DNA from: Stomoxys calcitrans
Lineage: Eukaryota > Arthropoda > Insecta > Diptera > Muscidae
NCBI RefSeq assembly: GCF_963082655.1
Contig: NC_081552.1
Coordinates: forward strand, 1,860,001-1,924,000
Length of the DNA stretch: 64,000 bases
Direction: 5' to 3'
Below are positions 11,589 to 22,434 of this stretch, one piece after another. Numbering within the stretch: the first letter of the stretch is position 1; each line of letters begins with the position of its first letter. The translations under genes were made by a program, and so were the position numbers. The notes under the pieces were generated by a model. The model made no database searches. It saw only the letters and a program-made list of their open reading frames with translations, and was not told the origin of the DNA.

Positions 11589-11737
11589 GAAGCCATCACA
11601 CTTAATATAGTTGGAAAGTCCTCTAAACAAAGACGAAACACGTCCCATAGTGGTTGGTGTGTGATGCGAACTCTGGTTTACCTTTTCCATTTGCAAAGAA
11701 AGTCTCCGATCATTGAGCTTGAGCGAAAAAGAGAAAC
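11589..11737 (+). repeat. Single arm related to the 21.9-22.2 kb fold-back
   Basis: From gaagccatcacacttaatat to gagaaac the text follows the right arm of the palindrome at 22076-22222 nearly base for base, with roughly a tenth of positions changed. The preceding acgtacggccctg also matches the inner edge of the other arm. No inverted partner lies nearby. Confidence 0.85.
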
Positions 11738-11749
11738 AAACAACAAATT

Positions 11750-11946
11750 GTGAAATTTAATGATTTTCGCCCTAACAGGCAAAAACTTAAAATGAAAAAA
11801 AAAAACATAAAATTAGAAAAAACCATAAAAATTTAGTTTTTAGAAAAATTTTTATTGAAAGTTTGTCTTTAGAAAAATTTTTAATGAAATGTTCTCAATA
11901 AAAAATCGGGCCCGAGGGCCCCTCCCTCTGACTACGTCCCTGTGAC
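11750..11946. mobile_element. Possible hAT-like terminus, copy 1
   Basis: An A/T-rich run with repeated tttagaaaaatttttat ends in atcgggcccgagggcccc and then gactacgtccctgtg. Read inward, the terminus is cagggacgtagtcagag, which resembles hAT terminal repeats. A relative with the same order of motifs ends near 42620. No 8-bp target duplication was established. Confidence 0.4.
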
Positions 11947-12250
11947 AGCTACATGTGAAAATAGTCCGTTGCACACCATATTCGTCTCGGATGTTGAAGC
12001 CCTTAGTACAGATCACAGTTTCAAATTTCAGCGAAATCGGACAGAAAATGTGGCTATTATAGGCTTAAGACCCTACATCGCCAGATCGGCCTATTATGCA
12101 AGTGTAGTGTGATTTGGCGTATAGAAGAAATCCTAGTCTGTGCTAAATTTTAACTCAATACTCAATTTTTAAAGACTGTAGCGTGATAAAAATTGACCGA
12201 CAGACACGAGCACATCGTCTAAAATTTTACGACGATATCAAATATATATA
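11947..12250 (+). mobile_element. HINE family B, internal and near-tail fragment
   Basis: It contains tttcagcgaaatcggacag, agaccctacatcgccagatc, the agactgtagcgtgat stretch and a worn microsatellite (accgacagacacgagcac). It stops at atatatata just before an E-type terminus, so the B tail hairpin was lost or replaced. Confidence 0.65.
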
Positions 12251-12520
12251 CACTAGCTGGAGTCCCATATTGTCCCGATCGGTCTACTTTGATTTTGGGC
12301 GGTACTTTTGGGGTGGTTTTGGGCTTGGGATGGCTCCCTCGGTACTTGGATCCAATTTTTAATATCAAATTTATTTTCTTCTCTCGAATACCTTTCATTG
12401 GAGTGCTATATTGTCGCGATCGGTCCACTTTTTATTTTGAGCGGTACTCTTGACACTATATTCATATTCTACTACCAAAAACCTTTCAATTGAGCACCAA
12501 AGCCAACCCCAACGTTTTCC
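12251..12520 (-). mobile_element. E element (Helitron-like end), fragment
   Basis: It begins cactagctggagtccc, the inverse of the CTAG terminus of the element at 48585-49761, and carries about two degenerate tandem units, marked by cctttcattggagtgctata and accttt-type text. The far end was not found. Confidence 0.5.
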
Positions 12521-14467
12521 TGTAAGACTACATAGAGTGCAAACAGTGCCTTACGGTTACCTCCATCCACTGTTGGATGGATCCTAGAGAATCGTCGAGA
12601 ACATGCCTCTTTATGGTGTTCATAGAGTCGATCGACATGTGCATATAGCTGTCGTAAAAATAAATGTATGCTTCGATTCCTCTTACATTCGGAACGATAA
12701 GATCAATTTGAGCTTTTGGAGATAGCTGACTTATTGAACAATCTTCGGACTAGACAATCCTTTCGTTAAGGGCATCTCACATGTTATCTTTATCGCCAGG
12801 ATACCCTAACGGTTGGCAGTGCCAAAACAAAAAGAGACATTCATCGGCTTCTCCCATACAAACAAATAAAATATAAAAAGAAACATGTAAATTATATTCA
12901 TTCCATCATACGGTAAGGAATACAAGCACACACTTACAACAACACATATGCAAAAGAACATACAAGGCGGGCGGGACACATACAATAGTATACATACGTC
13001 AATGTATGTTTGTGTGCACATGTGGGACTTTGTGTGAGTCTGACTGAGAGTGTTAGTGTTGTCTGTCATAACATCACGGAAGGATAATAAATGAGGCTCA
13101 ATTTTTTCGTTACTTTCTCTTTGGGTGTCATCTTATCATTTTTATGGCACACAAACAAACACTAGCACCAAGGGCTATGTATGTCACTTCGACGCAAGCT
13201 GTGTCCCCGTATGTGTGTGTGTGTGCGTGTAGTTGTGAGTGGTTTTGGAAAAAAAAAACAAACATCACAAAGAGGCAAAAGTCGAAGAAGCTGCAGCAGC
13301 CACAGCCCAAGATGTATATAGAAGAAGAATACTATATCATTGGCCCTATAATGGTGTTGCCATTAAAACTTCAACAAAAACTTCAGTTGTGAAAATTTGC
13401 TGACGCATTAAAACAGCCTCAGAGTTGGCTTTATTTTCAGTAAGACATTGCCGCTGCTCCACTTGCGTTGCGTTGTTGCCGATCCCAAACTCCCTATCAT
13501 CCCTCTACACTGTGCTGCTGGTATACGTTTCCACCGCCACCACACAAAGACACATAGATGTGTCGGTGTTAGCCAAAGGATATGTTCGAGTTTACGACAT
13601 TTACGTGTTGTGCATTGAAAAAAAGCTCCAGCCACAGACGCAGTGTCAATTCTTTTTTTTTTGCCATCCCATATTGGAAGTGAACCTTGCGCTACCCCTT
13701 CTCCACCTTCGCTACGCTGACAATCTATTGTCGTGAATGTTACAGAAAACAAAGGCGACAACTCTGATAAAGGGCAAAGAAAGTGTTCACTTTGATTTTA
13801 TTTGAACATTACAATAATTTGGGAGAAAACGTGTTTTTGAGCCTAACTGTTGCACTTAAACGCCTCGTGTAAGTGGGGCCAAAGTAAGAGCGAAAGATAC
13901 CAAAATCAATGTGATTACCGAAAGTCGGGCCCATGCATACCCCACCCCCTAAGGCCAGAGGGATGATGGAGGGCATAAATTGATTTTATGTTGAAATAAG
14001 AACTCATCAAAATATGGATAAGAAGAGATGTTTTATGCCTACAAAAGGGCCATATACCCAACCACTTTATGGCGAAGGAATACCCAGAACAACACATTTG
14101 CTCGTAAATGCCCACACATGTCTGAGCTGAGTGAAGGCGTGGGAAGTTATCCTTTTTGTGTATCCATCTATTCCAGCATTAGAGCTGCATTTGCAGATGC
14201 TTGTTGCCCACACGAACAACCATAGGCACAGACAGCGACAATCTTAGTTGGTCCACTGGTTGTTGGTTCTTTTTTTGTTTTCTCAACAACACAACTAATG
14301 CATTGCAAACATTTTTTAGGATAACATGCAATTAGAGTCCTCGGGTGATGTTGCAAACAGATTTCAAAGAACTCCTTGTCGTGTTAGTGTCGCAGAGGGC
14401 TAAATGATTAACTTCTTTCGCGAATGTATGGTCTATTAGAGTGTCCCACAAAGCAATATATTAAAAC
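12521..14467. other. Single-copy-like DNA without a recognised gene
   Basis: Contains (GT)n near 13210-13235 and a poly-A run near 13250. Open frames of up to about 117 codons on both strands overlap each other and show no domain. I see nothing that supports an exon. Confidence 0.5.
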
Positions 14468-14610
14468 ATGTAGAAGCGTGTCAAGTTCGGCCGGGCCGAA
14501 TCTTGGGAATTCCGCTAAAAAATTATACAAAACAAATTAGGCTGTAGGGCATAATTTTATTCTACACCCGGCCCGCTTCGCTGCGCTCCATTTTACACCA
14601 TATGAATTAT
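14468..14610 (+). mobile_element. HINE D head joined to an E-type GC-rich terminus
   Basis: The head hairpin ttcggccgggccgaa (14485-14499) is followed by tcttgggaattccgctaaaa and attatacaaaac, the D-type start. From about 14555 the text acccggcccgcttcgctgcg matches the GC-rich end of E elements. The same D-E junction occurs in opposite orientation at 49740-49826, so the two belong together or insert at the same place. Confidence 0.6.
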
Positions 14611-15162
14611 AACTTTCTTTTCGATTACTCTTCTTTGCATTCACTACGTTTCGTATAAATTTTGCGGCCATGTTTTTATGGAACTTTTAGACTATTGTGG
14701 AAGCTTGTCCCAGGGTAGGAGGGTTTTAAAAATTATACCGAAAACAGTCAAAGGGTAGTTCCTATATTTTATTGATTCGAACGAAAGACAACTTGTCAAA
14801 ACAGTAGTGAAAAGCACGTGATCAACTTTGAACACTCTCTCCTGTACCTGTTGCTCTCTTTTACTTTGTTCAGGTTTGCTTGGCTTTTCAAATAATCTCC
14901 CAATAGATGGCGCTTGAATTTGTTGTTGGCGATGCTCGCTGTTGATTCTCAGCACAATATCGTCATTTTGTCTATTTTAGAATTCAATCGAATTTCCACT
15001 TTTGTCGGCCTATTTAATGTCACCGTTGCGCATGGGCAAGCATCTTCGGCAAAAATATCAGAAAAAGTTTGGATATTCCTTCAATAATAGTTGCGATAAT
15101 AATCATTATCCATTTAAGACTTAAAAAAACTTACGGCCTAAACCACTAAATTAGTTTTTTCT
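14611..15162. other. No gene recognised
   Basis: AT-rich text. A minus frame of 87 codons (14692-14955) has no recognisable domain. Confidence 0.45.
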
Positions 15163-16000
15163 TTTTATACCCGCCATCATTAACTTATTTCGTCATTCCG
15201 TTTGTAAAGCATCAAAATATTCATTTGAGACTCAACAAAGTATATATGTATATTTTTGATTGGCTTGACATTCAAAGTCGATTTAGCCATGTCGGTCTGT
15301 CCATCTGTCAAAAGCACGCTATCTTTCGAAGGGATAAAGCTAGGAGAATGAAATTTTGCACAAATACTTCCCATAAGTGTACGTCAGTTGGAATGTTAAA
15401 TGGGTCGTATTGGTCTATGTTTTGATGTAGTTGCATATAAACTGATTTTGGATCTTGACCTCTTGAGCCCCTAAACGCCGCAATTCTTATCCGATTTGTC
15501 TCAAATTTTTGTATAATATATTTTGTTATGACTTCCAACATCTGTGCTAAGCATGGTTCAAACCTATTTAAAACTTGATACAGCTCCCATATAAACCGAT
15601 CTCCTAATATGAGTCTTTCAGCCTTTAGAGGGCGCAATTCTTATGCGATTTTGATAAATATTATTTTAGCAAAGGTCATAGACCTTCCACGTACGTGCCA
15701 AATATGATTTGATTGGGTCCATAACCTGATATAGCTCCCACATGAACCGATATCCCGATTTTAATTCTTAGGCCACTTTAGGGCTCAAATCTTATCCAAA
15801 TTTTGCTGATATTTGGCCTCCAACAGCCAAACCAAGCATGGTCCGAATTGGTTGATAACCTGAAATAGCTCCAATAGCTTTGCAATTTTTATCCATTATC
15901 CTTTGTTTGCCTATAAAGAGATATCGGGCAAAAAATGGCAAATGAAATCCATGGAAGAGGGTATGTATGATTCGTCCCGGCCGAACATTTCCCGCTTTTA
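15163..16000 (-). mobile_element. HINE family A, complete but worn copy
   Basis: The inverted tail (tttttatacccgccatc) lies at the left. It is followed by tttgtaaagcatcaaaatat, a short microsatellite (gtcggtctgtccatctgtc), about four units and the inverted head (gaagagggtatgtatgattc, then cccggccgaac) ending near 16000. The minus frame at 15308-15637 runs through units and is not a gene. Confidence 0.75.
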
Positions 16001-16004
16001 ATTA

Positions 16005-16088
16005 TTGTCACTGGATTCGTTCGCCAAGTAAAGCAGCTGTTATCAATGCAGCTGTTTTTAATGACTTGGCGAACGAATCGAGTGACAA
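16005..16088. repeat. Palindrome with 25-bp arms between two HINE copies
   Basis: Left arm 16005-16029 and right arm 16064-16088 pair with one mismatch (ttgtcactggattcgttcgc and its complement). The inner spacer itself repeats gcagctgtt. It follows directly on the cgctttta end of the HINE at 15163-16000, so it may be a small palindromic insertion at the element's terminus. Confidence 0.75.
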
Positions 16089-16138
16089 TCACATATAAAT
16101 GACTAAGAATTTTACATTTCTCCCATCTTTTAATGCTT

Positions 16139-17793
16139 TTTTATACCCACCACCTAAGGATGGGGGTATATTCATTTTGTCATTCTGTTTGTAACTACTC
16201 GAAATATTCGTCTGAGACCCCATAAAGTATATATATTCTTGATCGTCGTGACATTTTATGTCGATCTAGGCATGTCCGTCCGTCTGTCCGTCCGTCCGTC
16301 CGTCCGTCCGTCCGTCTGTCTGTCGAAAGCACGCTAACTTCCGAAGGAGTAAAGCTAGCCTCTTGAAATTTTGCACAAATACTTCTTATTAGTGTAGGTC
16401 GGTTGGTATTGTAAATGGGCCATATCGGTCCATGTTTTGATATAGCTGCCATATAAACCGATCTGGGGTCTTGACTTCTTGAGCCTCTAGAGTGCGCAAT
16501 TCTTATCCGATTGGAATGAAATTTTGCATGACGTGTTTTGCTATGATATCCAAGAACTGTGCCAAGTATGGTTCAAATCGGTCCATAACCTGATATAGCT
16601 GCCATATAAACCGATCTTGGGTCTTGACTTCTTGAGCCTCTAGCGTGCGCAATTCTTATCCGATCAGAATGAAATTTTGCACAACGTGTTTTGTTATGAT
16701 ATCCAACAACTGTGCCAAGTATGGTTCAAATCGGTCCATAACCTGATATAGCTGCCATATAAACCGATCTTGGGTCTTGACTTCTTGAGCCTCTAGAGTG
16801 CGCAATTCTTATCCGATTGGAATGAAATTTTGCACAACGTGTTTTCTTATTATATCCAACAACAGTGCCAAGTATGGTTCAAATCGGTCCATAACCTGAT
16901 ATAGCTGCCATATAAACCGATCTTGGGTCTTGATTTCTTGACCCTCTAGAGGCCGCAATTCTTATCCGTATGGAATGGAATTTCGCACGACGTGTTTTGT
17001 TATGATACCCAAAATCTGTGCCAAGTATGGTTCAAATCGGTCCATAACCTGATATAGCTACCATATAAACCGATCTTGGGTCTTGACTTCTTGACCCTCT
17101 AGAGGGCACAATTCTTATCCGATTTGAATGAGTTTTTGCACGAAGTATTTCGTTATGATATCCAACTACTGTGCCAAGTATGGTTCAAATCGGTTGATAA
17201 CCTGATATAGCTGTCATATAAACAGATCTGGGGATTTGATTTCTTGAGCTTCTAGAGGGCGCAATTCCTATCCGATTTGGCTGAAATTTTGCATAACGTA
17301 TTTTATTTTTACTTTCAACAACTGTGTCAAATAAGGTTCAAATCGGTTCATAACCTGATATAGCTGTCATATAAACCGATCTGGGATCTTGACTTCTTGA
17401 GCCCTAGAGGTCGCAATTATTATCCGATATGCCTGAAATTTTGTACGATGGATCCTCTCATGACCATCAACAAACGTGTTTATTATGGTCTGAATCGGTC
17501 TATAGCCCGATACAGCTCCCATATAAATCGTTCTCTCTATTTTACTTCGTGAGCCCCAATGGGCGCAATTCTTATACGAATTGGCTGAAATTTTACACAG
17601 GTCTCCAACATATAATTTAATTGTGGTCCGTACCGGACCATATCTTGATATCGTTTTAATAGCAGAGCAACTCTTTTCTTATATCCTTTTTTGCCTAAGA
17701 AGAGATGCCGGGAAAAGAACTCGACAAATGCGATCCATGGTGGAGGGTATATAAGATTCGGCCCGGCCGAACTTAGCACGCTTTTACTTGTTT
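16139..17793 (-). mobile_element. HINE family A body with long 153-bp tandem array
   Basis: The inverted head with the hairpin ttcggcccggccgaa is at about 17759-17773, next to ccatggtggagggtatataa. The body has eight units. The landmark tatagctgcc or its variants recurs at 16441, 16594, 16747, 16900, 17053, 17206 and 17359, which is 153 bp each time. A long (GTCC)n microsatellite lies at about 16274-16322. The tail hairpin at 16140-16170 is of type B (acccaccacctaagg), although the adjoining sequence (aactactcgaaatattcgtc) is type A. Head and tail therefore no longer match, and the copy looks chimeric. Confidence 0.9.
16274..16322 (+). repeat. (GTCC/GTCT)n microsatellite inside a HINE
   Basis: About twelve tetranucleotide units form the core that DINE-1-like elements typically carry. 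Most copies in this window have only three to five. Confidence 0.85.
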
Positions 17794-17944
17794 TTGTTAT
17801 GAGTTTGTTATGAGTCTATAGATTTCCTTTGTATATGCTGCTACTCGCTTGGAGCGGCTTAGTGCCCATAACATTGATCATCATGTGTTAGTTGTCTAAA
17901 ACTGACTACATGGCTACTTGTTGAATAGTCTTAATTTAGTCTTT

Positions 17945-18860
17945 TTTTATACCCACCATCGAAGGATGGGGGTACATTCATTTTGTCATTCCGTTTGCAA
18001 CACATCGAAATATCCATTTCCGATACTATAAAGTATATATATTCTTGATCAGCGTTAAAATCTAAGACGATCTAGACATGTCCGTCCGCCTGTCCATCTG
18101 TCTGTTGAAATCACGCTACAGTCTTAAAAATAGAGATATTGAGCTGAAATTTTGCAGAGGTTCGTTTTTTGTCCATAAGCAGGTTAAGTTCGAAGATGGG
18201 CTATATCGGACTATATCTTGATGTAGCCCCCATATAGACCGATCCGCCGATTTTGGGTCTTATGCCCATAAAAGCCACATTTATTATCCGATTTTGCTGA
18301 AATTTAAGACAGTGAGTTATGTTAGGCCTTTCGACATCATTCATCAATTTGGCCCAGATCGGTTCAGATTTGGATATAGCTGTCATATAGACCGATCCTC
18401 CGATTAAGGGTCTTAGGTCCATAAAAGCCACATTTATTACCCGATTTTGCTGAAATTTGGGACAATGAGTTGTGTTAGGCCCATCGACATCATTTATCAA
18501 CTTGGCCCAGATCGGTTCAGATTTGAATATAGCTGCCATATAGACCGATCCTCCGATTAAGGGAATTAGGTCCATAAAAGCCACATTTATTACCCGATTT
18601 TGCTGAAATTTGGGACAATGAGTTGTGTTAGGTCCTTCGACATCATTCTTCAAGTAGCAAAAAGTGCAAAATTTTATGACAGTCGGACAACAAATGCGAA
18701 TACATGAACAGCCAGGCGAATCGACGGACATAGCTAAGGAAGTGATTCTAAGCCGATCGGTATACTTATCAATGGATCTAGCTTTTCTCCTTCTTAGCGT
18801 TGCAAACAAATGCACAAAGTTATAATAGCCGTACCACAGTGGTGGTGTAGGGTATAATTA
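17945..18860. mobile_element. Chimeric HINE: B tail at the left, C tail at the right, no head
   Basis: From 17945 an inverted B tail leads through the B near-tail region into units spaced 153 bp (landmark tgtag/tatag at 18222, 18375, 18528). At about 18655 the text switches to family C in the opposite orientation and ends with the C tail (accacagtggtggtgtaggg) at about 18856. Two tails face outward and no head hairpin is present. A 204-codon minus frame (18201-18815) runs through it only because 153 is divisible by three; its peptide repeats every 51 residues. Confidence 0.8.
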
Positions 18861-18964
18861 AGGTATTTAAGCAAGTTTTTTCAATAAAGACTAATCAATG
18901 AAAATTATCGTATTTATTATCGGAATTATAGGAATTATCGGGTGATCTACGTGATCTCTACGGG

Positions 18965-19115
18965 ATCCTACTGTAGTTATTAGTATTTGGTCCAAATCGG
19001 AACATATTTCGATATAACTGCTATGGGACATAAGGTTTTCAATTTTCATCGGGTTGTGACGAAAGGGGTTTACATATATACCCGATATCCAAAGTTCGGC
19101 CGGGCCGAAATTAAT
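18965..19115 (-). mobile_element. HINE family B head fragment
   Basis: It reads ggtccaaatcggaacatatt, then tacatatatacccgatatcc, then aaagttcggccgggccgaaa and taatgccattttac. This is the inverted B head. It is joined directly to a mariner remnant. Confidence 0.65.
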
Positions 19116-19124
19116 GCCATTTTA

Positions 19125-19675
19125 CTTTTTGCTCATTTTTTTACTCATTTTTGGCTCAATGGGTACGCAAATAAGCAGAATTGGAGTGAAGATCAGCCAG
19201 AAGCATGGCAAGAGCAACCAAGGCATCCAGAAAAAGACATAGTTTGGTGCGGTTTAGGGTCTGGTGGCATCATTGGACCGTACTTCTTCAAAGAAGAAGC
19301 GAATCGTAATATAACTATGAACGCTGAGCGCTATCGTGAGATGATATTCAACTTTTTTTTGCCCTAAATGCAGGAGCTTGACTTTCATGACATGTGTTTT
19401 TAACAAGATGATGCCACATGCCACACAGCACGCACAACAATGGACTTATTGAGGGGCGAGTTCGGTGAACATTTTATTGTATTTCACGTTCGGGACCTGT
19501 CAATTGTGCGATTCGACCCCTTTAGACTATTTTTTCGGGGGCTATGTTAAAGCTCATATCTATACAGACAAGCTCGCTTCAATTGACGTATTGGAAGACA
19601 GCATTAAAGCATTTATTCCTAAGATACCGGCCGAAATGTGTAAGAGTACGCCAAAATTGGACTAAGCTTTAAGTT
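19125..19675 (+). pseudogene. DD41D mariner (rosa-like) transposase remnant, copy 1
   Basis: The conceptual peptide begins within the catalytic domain (HFWLNGYANKQNWSEDQPEA), continues through HPEKDIVWCGLGSGGIIGPY and ERYREMIFNFFLP, and after a stop through QDDATCHTARTTMDLLRGEF. It then resumes in another frame with TPLDYFFGGYVKAHIYTD. In intact relatives the spacing between the second and third catalytic aspartates is 41 residues. Here a deletion removes the segment just before the third one, and a TAA stop replaces the glutamine codon before QDD. The N-terminal DNA-binding part is absent and no terminal repeats were identified. Confidence 0.8.
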
Positions 19676-19710
19676 TTGCCTGATTTGACAAAAATTTGGT
19701 ACATAGAGTA

Positions 19711-19793
19711 AAATTTTTAAAATTTAGCAGAATCCATGGTGGTTGGTTCTCGATACAAGTATTCGGCCCAGCCGAGCCAAAAAATGCTTGTTT
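19711..19793 (-). mobile_element. HINE family D head fragment
   Basis: It reads aatttagcagaatccatggt, then attcggcccagccgagcc, an inverted and worn D head. It follows directly on the mariner remnant. Confidence 0.55.
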
Positions 19794-21496
19794 TATCATA
19801 TTAATTAAAAATTTGATTTTCCTTTCTCATGTTTTCAGCTATTCTAAATTGTAACTGTTGACAAGTAAGTGTTCTTTTTAGCTCTTTTAAATTGAGTGAA
19901 GGACTCTATTATTAGCTGACACGTGAGCATACTTTGAGTTGAATAGTCAATTGCAGCTTCAGTTTTTGGCTGTGAAAAGCTGTTCACCTCGAGCCTTTGT
20001 CCTATATTAAGATGTGGACATACTACCTGACATTAACTGGTACATTTGCTTACATCTGGGCGGATGTGTGTGAGTGCGTGTGCGAGTGAGTGGCTGTGTA
20101 ATTGCTTTGACAAGGATATCTTCTTTAGTCGGTCGGACGACTAGGCAAAGTTTTTTATGTATAATTTATATTTGTGCCACAAAGAAAGTTTATTTCTCCT
20201 TGTTAGTTGTAAGTAAGTAAACGCGACCGAGTCTATCCTTTTTCATAATCATTTGCTCATTCGTGTATCTCGCCTTGCAATGGAGTCAGCCTCCATTAGT
20301 GGGAGTACGACAACGACAGCAGCAGTAAGGAAAATATTTGTTTCTTCAAAAGTATTTCCAACAATTTGCTACGGCAACAATGAAGAAGAAGAAAGGGCGC
20401 GGTCTAGTTGCCTCGGCGTCATGAGACGTTTTGGGTTCGCTTTGCGTTTGAGAGCTTCAAAAGTTTCTAGGCCAAAGGAGTCGCAAGGCTAAGCTAATTA
20501 CACAATGTTTGATAAATCTTTTTTTTCCCCTTGTACTTCGTTGGGATCATTATTTTTTCTTTGCTCATATTTGTTGTTTTTTTTTTTGTTTCATAACGAA
20601 TAATTTATAAATTTTTGTGCTTGTTGGTTTTATTTTTGTCGAGAGGGAAAAACAAGATTCCCATTAAACTTAACTTGATTAGAAGAGGGAAATGCGCATA
20701 GAACAAGAAATGAAAAAAGGAATAATTGATAATTTTTCGCTAATTTTATGCTAAAAAAGGGTTAATGAAATTACCCCAAAAGAGATTTGGCCGTCTTTTA
20801 GCCGCTGGAGTGGGGAGAAGGGTTAAGTGCTTTTGTCGTTCTTCACCTATTGAGGATTCAAATGGAAAAGGAGTAGAAAAAAAAAAACAAAAGAAAACAA
20901 TTAATGGCAATGAAGCATTAATGGTCCAGATATTCACTCCCCTGGGAGTTCGTTGCCATTTACCTTTGCATTATGGCAAAAAACTTTGTGTTGATGATGC
21001 TGTTATTCCACATGGCTTGTCAAAGGTAAATTTATGTCAGCTCACACTTTGGCATTTTTCAAGAAACGAGAATGGCAAGGTTCCGATCATTTCATTAGTT
21101 TTTGCATAAAAGTAAGCGGACCGGGAGCCTTTGAAGCAAACTTGGCATATTGATAATATCCTCACGTATTGCAAACCTCAAATTATATCACAACTCGCCT
21201 TTTTTGCTAAACTTCAACCTCTCAAGCAAACATGTAGCAGATACTTCAAAGGACCCATAATAACATCTTTGAATGTGGTTTGAAGAAAGAAAGTGTGTTG
21301 AGAGGGGAGGAATGGAGTGTGAGCGTAAGCATGAACGCAACATGGAGAATCTCACAGTTTTTAATAGCTTTGCACATGGATGTATCAACAAACTTTGTGT
21401 GTGCATGGTATGTGGTGTTTAAAGCTCGCCGAAGGAGGTGAAGCGAAAGGGTTGAAAAATCAAAGGCAGGATAACTAATGATACTTTCCATACTCC
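19794..21496. other. Single-copy-like DNA without a recognised gene
   Basis: T-rich runs near 20520-20600. Frames at 20253-20492 and 20765-21109 on the plus strand have no recognisable domain and no convincing splice context. Confidence 0.5.
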
Positions 21497-21864
21497 TCAG
21501 CATTTGGTTTCCCAAACATACGGCAAGAATACGGTATGTAAAACAAAAAATTTAAGGTTTAAGATGGCCAAGACGAAATTCGGATACCCTACAAAATTGC
21601 GCCATTTAGCTGTGAGAGATCTCGATAGATTTGATGGTGCATCGTCGTGATGCAGCAGCACTTGCCTTAGACCGATTGTGCCTGTGGCTTCAATCATTGT
21701 AGTGGTACAATAATTTAGGAAAGGATAGTCCGCTAATGGAGACGAAATCTCAGCAGTCGATTGAACCGTTTGGCTTTCATTGTTGACTGGTTTTTGGTGG
21801 AATCATGTTTTGTTGGCAGAAAGACAGACAGACGGTTATTGCTAGTAAGTGTTTTTGTCTGTTT

Positions 21865-22222
21865 GTTTCTCTTTCGAGACGAGCTCAATGATCGGAGATT
21901 TTCTTTGCAAATGAAAAAGGAAAGCCAGAGATCGCAACACACACCAACCACGAAGGGACGCGTTTCGTCATTAGTTAGAAGACTTTTCAACCATATTAGG
22001 TGTGATGGCTTTCAGGACCGTACGCCTCCATGGTGGAAATACTACATTAACCATGCTCGCCAACCCTGGCCCTTGAAGCCATCACACCTAATATGGTTGA
22101 AAAGTCTTCTAACTAAAGACGAAACGCGTCCCTTAGTGGTTGGTGTGTGATGCGACCTCTGGCTTTCCTTTTCCATTTGCAAAGAAAATCTCCGATCATT
22201 GAGCTCGTCTCGAAAGAGAAAC
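21865..22222. repeat. Fold-back locus, 147-bp arms, about 97 percent identical
   Basis: Left arm 21865-22011 and right arm 22076-22222 are reverse complements with five substitutions and no gap that I can find, separated by a 64-bp spacer. Weaker pairing may extend outside (tttgtctgtttgtttctc). Because of the symmetry, the same peptide (for instance DELNDRRFSLQM) can be read from both strands; I take this as a by-product and not as a gene. A diverged single arm lies at 11589-11737. Transcription from either side would give one long hairpin. The element type is unknown. Confidence 0.95.
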
Positions 22223-22434
22223 AAAACCAAAACAAACAAAAAAAAAACATTTTGTCAGCAAGTTTTCAAAGGGAAACAAACATGAAAATATTTCTTTCAT
22301 ACCATATTTTCATAGAAATAGAATTGAGCACCTGGTTAGGTTTATCTTTCTTTCTGCCGAGCAGAAGGGCAGAAAGACAAACTGACAGACAAAACAGCAT
22401 ATATATAGACAGATATATATATATATATATAGTT

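Noticed and set aside
13408..13761. Overlapping frames of over 100 codons on both strands
   Set aside because: Mutually overlapping, with no domain or repeat match; likely chance.
16139..17793. Regular spaced repeats resembling a CRISPR array
   Set aside because: Units are 153 bp and similar along their whole length, with no unique spacers, in a eukaryotic setting.
18201..18815. 204-codon minus frame with three 51-residue repeats
   Set aside because: It lies wholly in HINE units of 153 bp. Frame openness follows from unit length divisible by three and from few stops per unit; no domain and no start context.
21497..21697. Minus frame with LLHHDDAPS, reminiscent of a mariner catalytic block
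   Set aside because: The match is limited to a few residues and no flanking motif fits; too weak to call.
21761..22239. Same peptide readable from both strands, as if two genes
   Set aside because: A consequence of the palindrome at 21865-22222.
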